From positions 1,347,821 to 1,411,820 of the forward strand of contig JAJEKB010021741.1 in assembly GCA_022393335.1 (NCBI GenBank): DNA of 64,000 nucleotides. Reading direction: 5' to 3'. This document shows positions 24,751-34,239 of the stretch, one piece after another. The DNA comes from Macrotrachela quadricornifera (taxonomy: Eukaryota; Rotifera; Eurotatoria; Philodinida; Philodinidae). How positions within the stretch are numbered: the first letter of the stretch is position 1; every line of letters starts with the position of its first letter. A program made the translations under genes and the position numbers. Below the pieces are notes generated by a model. That model did no database searches and was not told where the DNA came from. It saw only the letters and a list, made by a program, of their open reading frames with translations.

Positions 24751-27060
24751 CTGTTAACTCTCATTAAGTGGTAGTTCTTGGAATTCTATGAAAGCCGGAT
24801 ACAGTTACCCCAAATGAGTGAGCCCGAAGTTTCAAGTTGAAAAAATCTTACATATACAGTTATTTGAATTTCAACTCGTAAAATTTTCTTTTTGAAAATT
24901 GAATAATTCTCTTCGTCATTTTCATTTTACTTCCAACCGGAATCTGGTCTTTGGTGAATTTAGACCGACATCAACTTGTAAAATATGGCTCACTTTTTAT
25001 GAGCATAGTGAATTCATTCAACATGATATGAAGCTCTATTCATAAGATGAGATGTGTTGGTCGATATTTAGAGCTGGGACGTCAGATCGAAATGTATTAA
25101 CTCATAACGAAAAATTTGTAGAACTTTACTAACTAAGTTGTATTGTACTCATAAACAAATTGAAAGATTGATATTCTACGAAGAAGTAAAATTATATTAC
25201 GAAACTTCTGTCGGTAACATCTGTTTAGAGATCATACTAACTGTTCTGACGTTACCACAGCCATGTAATGGTGGTATGAAAGCCTTGTAAGATCAAAAGA
25301 AAAACTTTGTGACAGTCGATATCTAAGTCCTGTTTTTTATGATTTATGCATTTTATCTTGTTACGAATTGATACCTTTCCTTTTGGATAAAGTTCAAGTT
25401 TTGTCAATGAGAAATTTTCAGGATCATATCTTTAGACCATTCATATCATACAGATGGTTAAAAGAAAGCGAAATAACTAAGCTTTGATATCCAAAAAATT
25501 TTTAAAAGCTGATGGAGACCGATCGGACTGACTGCAATTATGGCTTAGATCCATATTTTACATGATTTTTGTACTTGTCTTGACAGAGTTTTTCAAAATG
25601 AACATCTGTCGTTGAATTACAAAATAAAATTGCATTGATCGATCTTTCTGAGCAAAACGTCTTTGTACAGTCGACAAAAGAAGTTATTGTCAAGAAGTAA
25701 TACAATATAGAACAATACAGTGCTAATATTTCTCATATATAATTAAAAAAAAGGTATTATTTCGTTTTTATATGAGAAAATTTCAAAAATAAAATATAAT
25801 GCGCATATGTGTGCAAATATCAGTGGATATTTTTTTCATCATAACAACACAAAGCATGACGAAAAATAAAAAAAAAGAGAGGAAAAATATTGAAAATAAT
25901 CATATGCACGCAAGAACGAATGAATACGTGCAATACACAGTCTTATTAAAGAAAATGTTATACTTCATTGATCGCATCAAATAAAGTGAGACAAAGTCAG
26001 TAATTTCGTCAACGATACATACGCAGCAAAATCGCTTGCAAGCATACAACAAACAATTCGAATAACCCAAATCTTTTATTACGTAAGTATATTTCATTTT
26101 CAATATTATTAGACTAGTGAAAAACTTAAAATTGAATGCCAAGAGTAGTTATAAACAATCAGAACGAGAGCACATGAAAATCAGAGATTTTAATATTCAC
26201 AGAGTGTTCATCTAAAACTATTAAAAAAACCCAAATCTCATTGATTATTCCTATTATTTTTCGATTATGATTGATTAAAAATTCATGAAAAAAATTAAAT
26301 ATAATCAAATTTTCTTGAGAGCGAAGGACAAAATCTTTAAACAATTTATTTCAATTTGCATTTAGATAATCAATTTTCTTTCATCAATTTCTCATCAATC
26401 ATAAGCAGAAATCATATAAATAATGGATAAAAAATTGGTTTTTCAGATTAGTTTTGGTCATTATCGATTTTACTCTGATTATTTGCTGAATATTTTTTTC
26501 ATGGATAAGATTGACAATGGCCGATTGAAAATGCTAGGTATATGTAACTAATAATCTTGATTGATATGACTTTTATACATTTAGTGACCCTTTTCCTGAG
26601 AAAGGGTTTCTGTAAAATGTATATCAATTAGGAATTTTCTCGTAAAATAAGGTATAGAATGAATAAGATTTAATATACAACATACACTTTTCTCTCATAA
26701 TTAAAAATATTATTCTTTTCCTACCCATGTGACTATTCATTTGATTGATAAAGTGTTTTTTGCACAACTATCTGATGCTGAGCAAACCCATATAGTCACG
26801 TACATTTTTTTCATTCTGATTTCTTTTCTATATGATCATGGTATTTTATCTTGTATTTTCCAGCCAATTCTTTTTTGTGTGATGTATTCCAGCACATTCT
26901 TTCTCTTTCCAAGTTTTAGTACATATATGTATGTATATGTGTCATTTTAAAACAAATAAACAGTGTATTTACATCATGAGAAAGCGATACTTCTCTTTGA
27001 CCATAAACTAGCAAGTCGTCGATTACTTCGCAAGATTATCGAACATCAAATAGAGTAACC
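24751..27060. other. Intergenic, no gene supported
   Basis: AT-rich with only short frames (60-80 codons) that lack features. One strong hairpin lies at 26558-26630. The last 100 bases before 27061 may belong to the zinc-finger pseudogene. Confidence 0.45.
26558..26630. repeat. Hairpin of about 70 bp
   Basis: ATTGATAT, ATACATTT and GACCCTTT on the left pair in order with AAAGGGTT, AAAATGTAT and ATATCAAT on the right, around TCCTGAG. It could form an RNA stem-loop, but nothing ties it to a transcript. Confidence 0.5.
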
Positions 27061-27955
27061 ATGTTCAACATAACTAATGTAGTACGATTGTTCAATGAGT
27101 TAGTGAAGGAAAAGTATCCGGATTGTAAAGAAGATAACCGATCTTTTCAGCATCAGCAGTCGCTGATGAACTCCTTTTGGTATTGCAGTTGCTATTCTCC
27201 ATTTAAAACTGCACGTATTCTAAATGCTGATCAAAATTCTTTCGGATATAAGGTAACCTCAGGACAATCATGTCCATCTTAAGCATAAACTTGTAGGATC
27301 AGTATTTATATGTCCACAGGAGCCATCAGGAAGGGTTAGGTCCACGAGTATTTTAAACAATTTATCAGGCACAAAATAACCACATCATATGCAGTAAGTC
27401 CGGGAAGCTGACGGAGTTTCATATTAAATATAGGACAAAAGAAGTTTTACGACCATTTACTCAAGAAAATTGCTATTGTTGCTCGATTCTTGATCAGGAC
27501 AGACCGGTCCCACAAATATTGAGGAAGTATTCGATGAAAACATTCAATGTCAACTTTTACAACTACCACCTAAGACAACAGGGAACATAAAGCCTTGCGA
27601 TAAGTGCTTCTTCAGACAATGAAAATGTTTCTATCAAACGTGTTCTGACTATGTAACACTTGATCAGCTCAATGTTGACCTAAGATTGAGGGATAGTATT
27701 TTGAAGCTACACTCTAAATTCCACAGTTAACTTTCTTCAGATCGTTTTCGTTCGACGATCGAGTATGCTTGATATTCCAGTGAAGATACAAAACGAAAAT
27801 CTAGACAATTTCAAAGTATTCGTGATTTTTTTTGTTTGGTGTAGATGAGTGTTCCATCATTGGTTGTGACGAGGGAAGCTGTATGACTTGTAGTTGGTGT
27901 GATGAAGTCCTATGTTTCCATCATTTATTTTTTACTGCCGATCGTAAGCATCTTT
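27061..27955 (+). pseudogene. Broken gene ending in a Cys/His zinc-binding motif
   Basis: A first open stretch (27061-27282, 73 codons, MFNITNVVRLFNEL...) is followed by plus-strand coding sequence that no longer reads through. From about 27505 one frame gives KPCDKCFFRQ, stop, KCFYQTCSDY, then LRDSILKLHSKFHS, stop, LSSDRFRSTIEYA, stop, YSSEDTKRKSRQF. A +1 shift in a T-run near 27830 then leads to CDEGSCMTCSWCDEVLCFHH and a TAG near 27955. The Cys pairs and final LCFHH suggest a zinc-binding fold. Three in-frame stops plus a frameshift mark decay. From memory it resembles lineage-specific hypothetical proteins of bdelloids, but I cannot confirm the family. The 5' piece may be a separate exon. 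Confidence 0.5.
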
Positions 27956-28243
27956 AGTTTTTTTAATTTACGATTTTGGATTGTTTGACTAATTCTCTTG
28001 AAATAAAATTTCTGATTATTCTAATTAAATTATTAGAATAACAAGTAATAACACAAATGTATAATTATTTGTGAAACACAATGTTCTATATTAGATCTTG
28101 TTCATTCTTTATCGTATTTTACAAAAACGAAGAATGATATATGAGTCGTATCTATACTATTTGAAAAATGAAAAAGTTTGATTTTTTGTTTTTGTGAAAC
28201 TTGAACGAAAGCAGCTAAGACATTGATATTAATGATATACATC

Positions 28244-29427
28244 TAGGGATGCAACAAATCCTAGAGAATATTTGGATTTGGGCCAAAGCATTTGGATTTG
28301 GATTTGGATTTGGTTTTTAGATTTGGATTTGGATTTGGATTTGGATTTGACTTTTGGATTTGGATTTGGATTTGGATTTGGGTTCGTAGTTTGGATTTGG
28401 ATTTGGATTTGGTTTTTAGATTTGGATTTGGATTTGGTTTTGGTTTTTAGATTTGGGATTTGGATTTGGATTTGGATTCAAAATTTGGGTTTGGATTTGG
28501 ATTTGTATCCTAGATGTGGAACTTGTGTTTCACTTTGACTTTCCATTTGTACAAGCCTTACAGATGTTTTTGAATTCGCTAATAGATATATTGAAGATTA
28601 TTTGATTATCTCTTTTATTGCAGTAAAGTTCCAATAGAATAATTCAATAGAATGGTTGAAGTCTGCAGGTATCTAAGAATTCCTCAAAATCGACATTTAA
28701 TGGATTCAATAGCATTATAATAAGTAGTAGATCATCATAAATCACGCTCAAGGTATTGAATTTTCATAATTCTAAGAAGTATCTGAGTTTGTATCAGGAA
28801 AAGGGCATTTTCACCGAATACAATAACAGAAAGGAAAGAGGCAGGAGAGATTACCGCCATAATAACGATGAAAAACAAGAAAATACATACGTAGTTTGAT
28901 AGTGGAGATTGTCGCATATAAAGGATATCATGTAAGTGTGATATAATGCAATAGCGGTGTCCCGATCAGTACGCTTGGGCTTAATGAAGTCTGCAAAAAT
29001 TTCCTGAGTGAGTATCTCATTCAAATAATTTGTAATAGTTTATACAAATGTACGTCTTGCTCTGATATTTGTAGCTACAAATGAATATTTTAAATTCCAT
29101 AGAGTTACAAAGAAAATATTGTTGATACACTCTATAATAGTAAACCTAAATGGTTTAGATCATTTTAAGCCAAATCCAAATCCAAATCCAAATCCAAATA
29201 TTAAATTCCAAATCCAAATCCAAATCCAAATCTCACTGTCAAATCCAAATCCAAATCCAAATCTCAATGTCAAATCCAAATCCAAATCCAAACCTCAATG
29301 TTAAATCCAAATCCAAATCCAAATCTCAATGTCAAATCCAAATCCAAATCCAAATCTCAATGTCAAATCCAAATCCAAATCCAAATCTGAAAATCAAATC
29401 CAAAGCTTTGGGTTTGTTGCATCCCTA
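28244..29427. mobile_element. hAT-like element with inverted TTTGGA hexamer arrays, 8-bp TSD
   Basis: Tips TAGGGATGCAACAAA and the exact reverse complement, flanked by perfect TATACATC duplications (28236-28243, 29428-29435). The left subterminal part (about 28270-28510) is mostly (TTTGGA)n with short interruptions. The right (about 29170-29400) is mostly (TCCAAA)n, i.e. the same hexamer inverted. The 600-base core between them has no recognisable transposase. Repeat frames translating to alternating Trp-Ile or Asn-Pro runs are artefacts. Confidence 0.9.
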
Positions 29428-29435
29428 TATACATC

Positions 29436-29968
29436 AAGGGCTCTACAGGATGGAATAGTTTAAAACCCTTTCTCAGAGGAAGGTGGGAACACTTACATAT
29501 ATTCCCTTGTAAGACTGAAAGAAAATTTGCTTGCTGGGTAGAACATTTTGTTTTGTACAAAATTTCACGTTGAATTTTTTGAGAAGTTTGCTTCTAAACA
29601 ATGAAAACTAACAAAGATATTCTCAAATGACTAAAGATGATATTTATTCTAGGTCACTTGGTATGTATTTAATAACAACTATCATATCAATGATCATAAA
29701 CGAATGGAATAAAAAAAAAGAAATATGAACATATAAAACTATTACGACGTAGATGATATTCTTCCATAGACCTATATAAGTTTATTAGGAGTTCTAACCG
29801 GTTCTATGAAAGTTAAAAGTAGTTTGTAAAATCTGCTGAATTCTATATGCCAGCATTTTGCTCTTTCCTCGATATATGAAATAATTCAGAATATATTCTG
29901 TGTCTTTTCTGCTTTTAGATCAAAACTAGTTTTAATCCGTTCTTTCTCCATTAATAGTATTAAACAAC
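29436..29968. other. Intergenic, no gene seen
   Basis: AT-rich, with no frame of note. It may hold the promoter of the RING gene that starts at 29969. Confidence 0.4.
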
Positions 29969-30430
29969 ATGGGAGATAAACCATCATCTAGCAAACAAAA
30001 ACAACGAATTGGTAAGTTGATCATCTGCGTCAGTTGTGTAGACTATTTTTCGGATCTACGAATGTTACCGTGTGCACATACATATCGTCATCCAAGCGGT
30101 CGTTAGGTAGCCTCTAGCAATTGTGAGCAATTTGATTGACCTCTACCCAATTATAGTTTCTACTAATATTTATTGGAAAATTGCTCAGGTCAGGTTAAAG
30201 TGTTATAAATATTTTAAGATTACAGATTAACCACTCTATATACAAATAACCATGCCCATGTTTTTTGTTTTTATGGAAAACTTTTATTCTTATGATCCTT
30301 TCATCTATCTCTAGTGTATACATTTTAGCTCAATGCAGTGAATGTTTAGTGGCTGTTGCAGATTTCTAGTGCACTGATTGTACAGCCACCTACTGTACAG
30401 AATATTGTTCTTCTGACATGTATAGGTCCA
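29969..30430 (+). pseudogene. Degenerate RING/B-box protein N-terminus
   Basis: ATG at 29969 begins MGDKPSSSKQKQRI and reads through to CVSCVDYFSDLRMLPCAHTY. This is the start of a RING finger (C-x2-C, then LPCxHT), but the next zinc ligand is Arg (TYR instead of TYC) and a stop follows at about 30114. Around 30330-30425 the plus strand gives QCSECLVAVADF, stop, CTDCTATYCTEYC, which fits a B-box. RING plus B-box is the TRIM-like layout of ubiquitin ligases (family knowledge). The distal part is cut off where the minus-strand LINE begins. GTAAGT at 30012 could be a donor, but it lies inside the RING frame. Confidence 0.55.
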
Positions 30431-31700
30431 GATGATGTTTCAGTCTATTGAGTAACATAATAAGTAGAGCTTTTTCTGTAATTAGAGGATTGACTGAGAT
30501 TTTCTTTCTTAGGGATTCGTATGAAAAGTGATCTGCCCCATTGATCAGGAATATCTTCCTCATTCCATACTCCCTTTCGCAGTTCATGTATTTTACATCT
30601 AAGATTTTCTCCTCTAGCTTGAAGCATTTCGGCCGTGATGTCGTCGTTACCTCTACTCTTGTTTTTCTTCAGCTTGCTTATTAGTTCTTTCACTTCACTA
30701 TATAAAATGCTATTTGAACCATTATCGATTGGTGGAGTTATGTTTTCTAATTCTTCCATCATTTTGTTACCATGACCATCCCTACCTTAATATAATTTGG
30801 CACAGTACATCGTCCAAGCTGGCATTATATCTTGTCTTGTTTGACATACTGAACCATCAAAGTTTTTGATGATATCCAATTTTGGTAAATATTTCTTCTC
30901 GTCCATTCTCAGCGATTTCTTCATTTGGTTGCAGAGGGTTTTGTATCTTTTATTGACAATCGACCGAAGATTTTTTGTGTGTTTTGTTTTTTATTTTCCT
31001 TCTGCTAAATTCAATGTGTGAAGAAAAATCGAAGGTTTCTTGATGACCTTTTGAATTGTTGTGTTTGCTCGTAATGCTTCTTTGATTGTTTATTCAATTT
31101 ATGGAGCGTGTTTGTCCAGATTGCAGTTGGTGTCCATGTTGTTCAGATGATTTTCCAGTTGGATTTGGTATAAGTGTCGTGTTGTTTAATGTTATGTTGA
31201 ATGATATTGTCATAAATCTTGCTGTGATTCGTCTTGAATTTATTGGATTGTAGTCCCAAGTGCCTTTTGAGCTCTTGTGCTGAATAGTATACTCACTCCT
31301 CTGATATGTGTATTACTTTCATCTGAACAAATGAAATCGTCATTTGTTGTTTCACCTTTATTTATCTATCGCACTTCTGAGATACCAATAATATCGTAAC
31401 TGTATCATTTCATTTCATTTCTTAGTAGTTCCAATTTACTAGTTGCCCATAATGTTCGACCATTCCATGTACCGACAGTGAAGACATCATTTGCTATTTT
31501 TAGTTTGTTGGAGGTTGAATTGTGTATTATTGTTGATGCTGATATTCTCTGAGTTGTTGTTGTTTTTGAAGAAACGGTTGTCTCAGTAGCCAACGTTTCA
31601 ACACTTTCCCGCCCCACAACAGAGGACGCGGACCTTGTTCATCGGACGATGTTCAAGCCGGTTTAATTTTCGAAACTGACCTTTCATCTTTTCATTTTTT
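30385..31700 (-). mobile_element. LINE retrotransposon fragment (RTE-like), endonuclease and RT pieces
   Basis: On the minus strand, 31617-31405 encodes FTVGTWNGRTLWATSKLELL, the N-terminus of the apurinic-type endonuclease of RTE/CFDP2-like LINEs, followed by decayed endonuclease sequence (GVSILFSTRAQKAL near 31290). The piece 30762-30445 encodes LISKLKKNKSRGNDDITAEML and DIPDQWGRSLFIRIPKKENL, early reverse-transcriptase motifs. After a frameshift, 30587-30390 continues with LLNRLKHHLDLYMSEEQ. Stops and frameshifts lie between pieces. The catalytic YxDD part and everything 3' of it are absent, so it is a dead fragment truncated at its 3' side. It lies between the RING/B-box relic and the Cys-rich exon. 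Confidence 0.75.
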
Positions 31701-32449
31701 TTGACCTTGCGATCCACACAGAAATCAATAGATCATGATTCTCGTAGTGTAGTTGGAAACTAAGCTACATGAGGGTTGTCTAACACGTCTAAACAAGTAT
31801 TCCTTTGAAGAATACCATATATACGTCTTTCATTTTACAACCGAGTTTATCAACATCTCTAGTAATTCAGGTATGTAAGAAGTTCAGTGAACTTGGTCTG
31901 TATTGCACTAAAATGACGTCTTCTTTTTGAAGATCTGCAGCACGTTTTGAGGTCCCTATGGTTTTACACATCTGAACATCTGCGGACGCCCAAATTGAAC
32001 TACGAATGTGTCTAAATAAGGGCTAATTTATACTTTTTACAATATTAGTCTCTACCAATGTTAATGTTCATTGTTATATCCATACACGCAGACATCTATA
32101 AATAACTAGATTGATTATACAAGTCTAATCGTTTGTGCATAGATAAACCGGAAAATCTTGAAGAAAAAAGAGCAAAAATCCGACAACTGGAAATGACATT
32201 ATCTACTTCATATCTACTCATTATATGTAAATATTAAATTCGGAGTCTTTAACTGAACTGATAATCGTCATAGAGAATATTTTATAGATAGCAATATTTC
32301 GAATAAAAGCCGTCTGATTTATTCTAAAGTCTTCTAACATAATGAAATCTATTCTAGTTTTCATTCTGTTTCAAATGTGCGGTTTAATACTTGTGTATGG
32401 ATGTATTATTTTTATAAATACTAAATATATTGTTTTCACTCTCATTTAG
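31701..32449. other. Upstream sequence of the Cys-rich exon, possible signal-peptide exon
   Basis: AT-rich. At 32342 an ATG opens a hydrophobic frame (MKSILVFILFQMCGLILVYG) that resembles a signal peptide and stops at 32449. A donor at 32382 (G|GTTTAA) would join it in frame to the acceptor at 32448-32449 with a 68-nt intron, but the donor is weak. The strong GTAAGT at 30012 would also join in frame across 2.4 kb. Neither model can be chosen from sequence alone. Confidence 0.35.
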
Positions 32450-32943
32450 AAAGTCAGCAACCTCCGACACCTGGTACTAACCAGCCGCTTTTTTGTAAGG
32501 GTCATCCTTGTGCCAAATGCGGGAAATGTCGTGATTGGCAATATACTGGTGATCCAGAAATCTGGAAATGGATCCAAAGTTGTAAGGATTGGGACAACAG
32601 TGATTGGGAGCTTTGGGATAATGTTCGAGTTTGGGAGCATTTCAAGCATCGTGATGGTTCAACATGTGATCGTGTTGCTCTTCCTCGTTGTGATGTTGAT
32701 CTTCTTGGTATTAATGGTAATCCTATTTCTCTTACTTTTCTTAGTGATGATGTTCGTAATGCTTTTTGTGATTATCGTATCATTATTTTTGATCGTCGTG
32801 CTATTGCTATTAATAATAATTTTGGTATTAATTATTATTATCTTCCTTGTTCTGCTAATACTGGTGATCCTTTTGGTGCTGGTGGTGGTCGTTATGTTGT
32901 TACTGATGATCGTCGTCACTTATGCCTTTGTGACAATGAATAA
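32450..32943 (+). CDS. Cys-rich protein exon with GHPCAKCGKC motif
   Basis: The exon starts after a splice acceptor (TTTCACTCTCATTTAG) in phase 1 and reads 164 codons to TAA at 32941-32943. The N-terminal part carries FCKGHPCAKCGKCRDWQYTG, then IWKWIQSCKDW, a Trp-rich stretch. Later Cys are spread through the second half and the C-terminus is LCLCDNE. This start resembles a bdelloid-restricted family I recall only loosely; its function is unknown. From 32668 to 32916, 82 of 83 codons end in T, against 35 of the preceding 72, and the encoded stretch lacks Lys, Glu, Gln, Met and Trp. Hydrophobic or Thr/Ile/Asn-rich frames of 146 and 86 codons overlapping this region are by-products of that pattern. 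The first exon is unresolved. Confidence 0.75.
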
Positions 32944-33228
32944 TTATTAGTTCTCTCGTCTGAAAAACACATGTTGTCCCTCCTTTTCTTTCCATTCCTG
33001 CATGCGTTAAGAAAAAAGCACATCTGCGCCTGTGCTCGCGATAACGGTCAATGCGAGTGGCGACTCGCGACTGAGAGCCTATTACAATTCAGGTTTTTTT
33101 ATAGATTTTTTGAATGTAAGGTGTTTTTTTCCGAATTTATTAATAAACAATGACTTAAATGAATAAAATAATGTAAAAACTTTTTGAATAATTTTAGGAA
33201 GATTAATGCCTTAAAGCAATGCAATGTA
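32944..33228. other. Downstream of the Cys-rich exon
   Basis: Probable 3' UTR and spacer. AATAAA occurs at 33161 shortly before the next element. A 60-codon frame at 32971-33153 has no features. Confidence 0.4.
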
Positions 33229-34231
33229 GAGGATGCTTCCTATTCCCAAAAGTACCACATTCCTGCACTTGGTGCAATTACATATCTATATATATATTGA
33301 CTAGAGGATCAATTGAGGTATCTACTGAATTGCACACGGAATTCCTGCAATTCCTGCACATTCCTGCATTTCCTGCAATTGCACATTTATGTTGACTAAC
33401 TGAAGGATGAGCCTGGAGATCTAACAAAATGCACACGGAATTCCTGCAATTCCTGCACATTCCTGCATTTCCTGCAATTCCTGCACACTCCTGCATTTCC
33501 TGCATTTCCTGCAATTCCTGCAATTCCTGCATTTCCTGCAATTCCTGCACTTCCTGCAATTGCACATTTATGTTGACTAACTGAAGGATGAGCCTGAAGA
33601 TCTAACCAATTGCACACGGAATTCCTGCAATTCCTGCATTTCCTGCAATTGCACATTTATGTGGACTGAGCCAAGGATGAACCTGGGGATCTAATGAATT
33701 GCACACGGAATTCCTGCAATTCCTGCACTTTCTGTAATTGCAGGAATTGCAGGAATTTCGTGTGCAATTCATTAGATCCCCAGGCTCAGTCAACATAAAT
33801 GTGCAATTGCAGGAAGTGCAGGAATTGCAGGAATGTTCAGGAATTGCAGGAATTCCGTGTGCATTTCGTTAGATCTCCAGGCTCATCCTTCAGTTAGTCA
33901 ACATAAATGTGCAATTGCAGGAAGTGCAGGAAATGCAGGAATGTGCAGGAATTGCAGGAAATGCAGGAATGNNNNNNNNNNAAATGTGCAATTGCAGGAA
34001 ATGCAGGAATGTGCAGGAATTGCAGGAATTCCGTGTGCAATTGGTTAGATCTCCAGGCTCATACTTGGCTCAGCCCACATAAATGTGCAATTGCAGGAAA
34101 TGCAGGAAATGCAGGAATTGCATGATTTTGATAGATATGGATTGAAAGAAATTCCTGCATCGAGTGATATCGAGCTTGGAAGTGCAAGCGATTGCAGGAA
34201 TGTGTAACTTTTGGGAATAGGATGACTGCTC
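33229..34231 (-). mobile_element. Second copy of the ATTCCTGCA hAT-like element, inverted
   Basis: Flanked by exact GCAATGTA duplications (33221-33228, 34232-34239). The left tip GAGGATGCTTCCTATTCCC equals the right tip of the copy at 16417-17684, and the right tip is the complement of GAGCAGTCATCCTATTCCC, so this copy lies in the opposite orientation. The sequence next to the GAGCAGTC tip (AATCGCTTGCACTTCCAAGC, then a block with AAATCATGCAATT) is nearly identical in both copies. The interior again has word arrays separated by the GATGAGCCTGGAGATCTAA spacer, four units forward and three reversed, flipping near 33740. It includes an assembly gap. Confidence 0.88.
33972..33981. other. Assembly gap (10 N)
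   Basis: Ten N inside the word array of the repeat element. The true length is unknown; repeat collapse is likely. Confidence 0.99.
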
Positions 34232-34239
34232 GCAATGTA

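Noticed and set aside
28272..28538. 88-codon frame with Trp-Ile and Leu-Asp runs
   Set aside because: It is a translation of the TTTGGA hexamer array; the same holds for frames at 29119-29560.
28270..29400. Telomeric repeat
   Set aside because: The hexamer TTTGGA is arranged as two opposed blocks within a transposon with TSD; it is not terminal and does not match the bdelloid telomere repeat as I recall it (TGTGGG).
32510..32950. 146-codon hydrophobic frame
   Set aside because: It is a shadow of the Cys-rich exon in another frame; its Val/Leu/Ile richness comes from T at every third base of the true frame.
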